From Rheinheimera sp. (lineage in GTDB: Bacteria; Pseudomonadota; Gammaproteobacteria; Enterobacterales; Alteromonadaceae), in assembly GCF_020217005.1 (NCBI RefSeq), contig NZ_JAIWOI010000354.1, positions 1-19,413 of the forward strand: a stretch of DNA of 19,413 nucleotides. The letters are read 5' to 3'. Both the position numbers and the translations under genes were made by a program. The notes beneath the pieces were generated by a model. The model was not told the origin of the DNA. It saw only the letters and a program-made list of their open reading frames with translations, and made no database searches. Each line of letters begins with the position of its first letter. Position 1 is the first letter of the stretch. Positions 17,536-19,413 of the stretch are shown in pieces.

Positions 17536-18273
17536 TTACTGTAATTTTTCGGCGTGGTCGATCACTGTGCCTTCTTCTTCACCCAGTACAACACGTTTCA
17601 GTGCACCTGGTGTATTCATATTGAAAACACGAATTTGCATATTGTGGTCACGGGCCAGGGTAAATGCCGCTAAATCCATCACCTTTAATTCTTTTTCCAG
17701 TACTTCTGTGTAACTTAATTTGCTGTACAGAGTGGCTGTAGGGTCTTTCACAGGATCCGCAGAATACACACCATCAACCTTGGTTGCTTTTAAAACAGCG
17801 TCTGCTTCGATTTCGATACCACGTAAACAAGCTGCTGAGTCTGTAGTAAAAAACGGGTTACCAGTACCGGCGGAGAAAATCACCACACGACCGGATTTTA
17901 ACAGGCTGATGGCTTCTGCCCAGCTGTAATTGTCACAGACACCATTCAATGGAATTGCAGACATCAGACGGGCATTCACAAAAGCACGATGCAGCGCATC
18001 ACGCATAGCTAAACCATTCATCACAGTGGCTAACATGCCCATATGGTCGCCGACCACTCGGTTCATACCTGCTTTGGCTAATCCTTCACCACGGAAGATA
18101 TTACCGCCACCTATCACTATGGCGACCTGAATACCCAGTTCAACCAGCTCTTTGATTTCCTGAGCCATCCTATCCAACACTTTGGGGTCTATACCAAAGC
18201 CTTCTTCACCCATCAGGGCTTCACCACTGAGTTTTAATAAAATTCTTCTATAGGCGAGTTTTGGATTGCTCAT
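17536..18273 (-). CDS. pyrH: Uridylate kinase (UMP kinase)
   Basis: PyrH phosphorylates UMP to UDP with ATP in pyrimidine nucleotide synthesis. It is a homohexamer of the amino acid kinase fold, activated by GTP and inhibited by UTP. The 245-residue product shows [14 protein letters not shown], then IGGGNIFRG for substrate binding, [49 protein letters not shown], and [12 protein letters not shown] at the C terminus. The ATG at 18273 has GAGGA about five bases upstream. The ERIC element ends 25 bases before the start codon, so the pyrH leader either runs through ERIC sequence or begins at its junction. Confidence 0.98.
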   Translation of the reverse strand: MSNPKLAYRRILLKLSGEALMGEEGFGIDPKVLDRMAQEIKELVELGIQVAIVIGGGNIFRGEGLAKAGMNRVVGDHMGMLATVMNGLAMRDALHRAFVNARLMSAIPLNGVCDNYSWAEAISLLKSGRVVIFSAGTGNPFFTTDSAACLRGIEIEADAVLKATKVDGVYSADPVKDPTATLYSKLSYTEVLEKELKVMDLAAFTLARDHNMQIRVFNMNTPGALKRVVLGEEEGTVIDHAEKLQ

Positions 18274-18298
18274 GCGGTCCTCATTTATCTGGAAGTTA

Positions 18299-18425
18299 TA
18301 TACCCTTCTTACTTGAAGCTGCAGATTTGTTGACTAATCTCACTCGCCCCAGTCACATAGTGACCTATGCTCCTGGGGTCTCGCTCACTTGTCGCCGCGC
18401 TGCAACTCCAATCAATTTGGGTATA
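18299..18425 (+). repeat. Full-length ERIC (IRU) element, 127 bp
   Basis: The element begins TATACCC and ends GGGTATA, an inverted terminal repeat. The inner arms also pair: TTGAAGCTGCAG on one side matches the complement of CTGCAACTCCAA with few mismatches. The centre contains CGCCCCAGTCAC and ATGCTCCTGGGG, which correspond to the two ERIC-PCR primer regions of the recalled E. coli consensus (CACCCCAGTCACTTA and TAAGCTCCTGGGG). Its length is exactly the canonical 127 bp, and it sits in an intergenic, transcribed position next to TA, as ERIC elements usually do. Orientation is given relative to the TATACCCGTCATACTT end. Confidence 0.93.
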
Positions 18426-18446
18426 ACCTTGCTGTGGGTTAATTTT

Positions 18447-18501
18447 GTACATCGTCGAAAAGTTGCTCCTGCATTTTCGACATACCGTACATCCTGTACA
18501 T
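18447..18501 (-). repeat. Single two-hairpin repeat unit after the tsf terminator
   Basis: Read on the minus strand, the unit begins directly after the terminator T-tract with ATGTACA. H1 is GTACA (18499-18495) paired with TGTAC (18491-18487) around a GGA loop. H2 is GTCGAAAA (18481-18474) paired with TTTTCGAC (18461-18454) around a 12-base loop containing GCAGGAGC. A final GTAC (18450-18447) follows. It has the same architecture, order and orientation as the array at 821-975. Compared with that array, the H1 stem carries a paired A-T to C-G change. Confidence 0.85.
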
Positions 18502-18537
18502 AAAAAAACCGCGACAGACGAAGGTCAGGTCGCGGTT
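18502..18537 (-). terminator. Intrinsic terminator after tsf
   Basis: On the minus strand, AACCGCGAC (18537-18529) pairs perfectly with GTCGCGGTT (18515-18507). The apex contains a further GAC/GTC pairing, and the stem is followed by a T-tract (18508-18502). This closes the transcript ending in tsf and separates it from pyrH. Confidence 0.92.
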
Positions 18538-18573
18538 ATTCTAGCTGGTTTCAAAGCATTGCTAAAGCGTAAA

Positions 18574-19413
18574 TTACTTCTTAGCAGCAGCGATTTGAGC
18601 AGCAACTTCAGCAGCGAAATCAGTTTCCTGCTTCTCGATGCCTTCACCAACTTCTAAACGGATGTAGCTAACAGCTTTAGCACCGTTTTGTTTCAGGAAT
18701 TCACCTGTAGTGATTGATGGATCTTTCACGAAAGGCTGACCAGTTAAAGAAACTTCGCCAGTGAATTTCGTCATACGACCAGCAACCATCTTTTCAGCGA
18801 TTTCTTTTGGCTTGCCGCTGTTGATCGCGATTTCGATCTGGATTTCCTGCTCTTTAGCAACAACTTCAGCTGGCACTGACTCTGGAGTCAGGAATGAAGG
18901 GTTGTTAGCAGCAACGTGCATAGCAACGTCTTTAGCGATATCTTCATTACCGCCTTCCAGTACCACTAACACGCCAATACGGCCTGAGTGAGTGTACTGA
19001 CCAATCACATCGCCCTGAACTACAGAGATACGACGGATCGCGATGTTTTCACCGATTTTAGTGACCAGTGTAGCGCGTGCATCTTCAACAGTGCTATCGC
19101 CCAGTTGAGCAGCAGACAGTTCTTCAACAGTGAACAGCTTGTTAGCATGAGCCAGATCAGCAGCAGCGTTCGCAAAAGCCAGGAAGCTTGCGTCACGACC
19201 TACGAAGTCAGTTTCACAGTTAAATTCGATTGCAACAGCGTACCCGTTGCCAACGCGAGTGATCACAGTACCTTCAGCGGCGATACGGCCAGCTTTCTTG
19301 GCAGCTTTAGCCTGACCATTCTTACGCATTAATTCGATTGCGCCTTCGATGTCACCTGCAGTTTCTTCTAAAGCTTTTTTGCAGTCCATCATGCCAGCGC
19401 CAGTGCGCTCGCG
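18574..19413 (-). CDS. tsf: Elongation factor Ts, 5' end cut off by window edge
   Basis: EF-Ts is the guanine nucleotide exchange factor that recycles EF-Tu. The frame is open to the window edge: before the two ATG codons at 19392 and 19389 it reads RERTGAG, so those methionines are internal (E. coli has [15 protein letters not shown]). About 12 residues are missing, and 279 are visible. The UBA-like N-terminal domain ([23 protein letters not shown]), the core with ETDFVGRD, and the C-terminal segment ([23 protein letters not shown]) are all recognisable. It is normally cotranscribed after rpsB, which would lie just beyond the right edge. It is closed by the terminator at 18502-18537. Confidence 0.97.
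   Translation of the reverse strand, partial: RERTGAGMMDCKKALEETAGDIEGAIELMRKNGQAKAAKKAGRIAAEGTVITRVGNGYAVAIEFNCETDFVGRDASFLAFANAAADLAHANKLFTVEELSAAQLGDSTVEDARATLVTKIGENIAIRRISVVQGDVIGQYTHSGRIGVLVVLEGGNEDIAKDVAMHVAANNPSFLTPESVPAEVVAKEQEIQIEIAINSGKPKEIAEKMVAGRMTKFTGEVSLTGQPFVKDPSITTGEFLKQNGAKAVSYIRLEVGEGIEKQETDFAAEVAAQIAAAKK

Larger units (their letters stand above)
18274..18573. other. Spacer between tsf and pyrH
   Basis: This 300-base spacer has no credible gene. In the direction of transcription it holds about 36 bases of tsf 3' leader-out, the tsf terminator (18502-18537), a two-hairpin repeat (18447-18501), about 21 unassigned bases, a full ERIC element (18299-18425) and a 25-base pyrH leader with a GAGGA ribosome binding site. 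No strong sigma-70 promoter for pyrH was found. The best -10-like sequence lies at the ERIC junction (see findings). Confidence 0.8.

Noticed and set aside
18988..19332. 114-codon plus-strand open frame opposite tsf
   Set aside because: It is antisense to EF-Ts coding sequence with no ribosome binding site or family resemblance.
1..19413. Novel defence, secretion or biosynthetic system
   Set aside because: All coding space is filled by recognised housekeeping genes in a conserved order. There is no unassigned gene large enough to support such a claim.

Overview
The window is a chromosomal housekeeping segment from a gammaproteobacterium. Every gene lies on the minus strand, so transcription runs from high to low coordinates. 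Gene content, order and protein sequences resemble Vibrio, Shewanella and E. coli. AccA, DnaE, RNase HII, RseP, Dxr and LpxD are close to E. coli in length, and their catalytic residues fall at or near E. coli numbering. Moderate base composition, tilS directly after accA, and the dispersed repeats suggest the Alteromonadales/Chromatiales side (a Rheinheimera- or Alishewanella-like genome). That placement is inference.

In the direction of transcription: (1) the 3' part of tsf (EF-Ts), closed by an intrinsic terminator. (2) A 300-base spacer holding a two-hairpin repeat and a complete 127-bp ERIC element that ends 25 bases before pyrH. (3) pyrH-frr, followed by a probable terminator. (4) A compact 13-gene run: uppS-cdsA-dxr-rseP-bamA-skp-lpxD-fabZ-lpxA-lpxB-rnhB-dnaE-accA. 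Its gaps are 0 to 27 bases, with several stop/start overlaps. (5) A 279-base spacer after accA holding an ERIC remnant that touches the accA stop codon, a GC-rich hairpin, a strong terminator, and a tandem array of the same two-hairpin repeat. (6) The 5' part of tilS, cut by the window edge.

The genes cooperate in building the cell envelope. UppS, Dxr and CdsA supply the undecaprenyl carrier, isoprenoid precursor and phospholipid precursor. LpxA, LpxD and LpxB are the early lipid A enzymes. FabZ and AccA provide fatty acid synthesis and share the 3-hydroxyacyl-ACP pool with LpxA. BamA and Skp assemble outer membrane proteins, and RseP transduces envelope stress to sigma-E. RnhB and DnaE (replication) and Tsf, Frr, PyrH and TilS (translation, UMP, tRNA) complete the set.

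I found no defence system, prophage, transposase gene or unknown gene cassette. The unusual content is in the two spacers: a repeat that abuts terminator U-tracts and whose stems show compensatory changes, plus full and partial ERIC elements.
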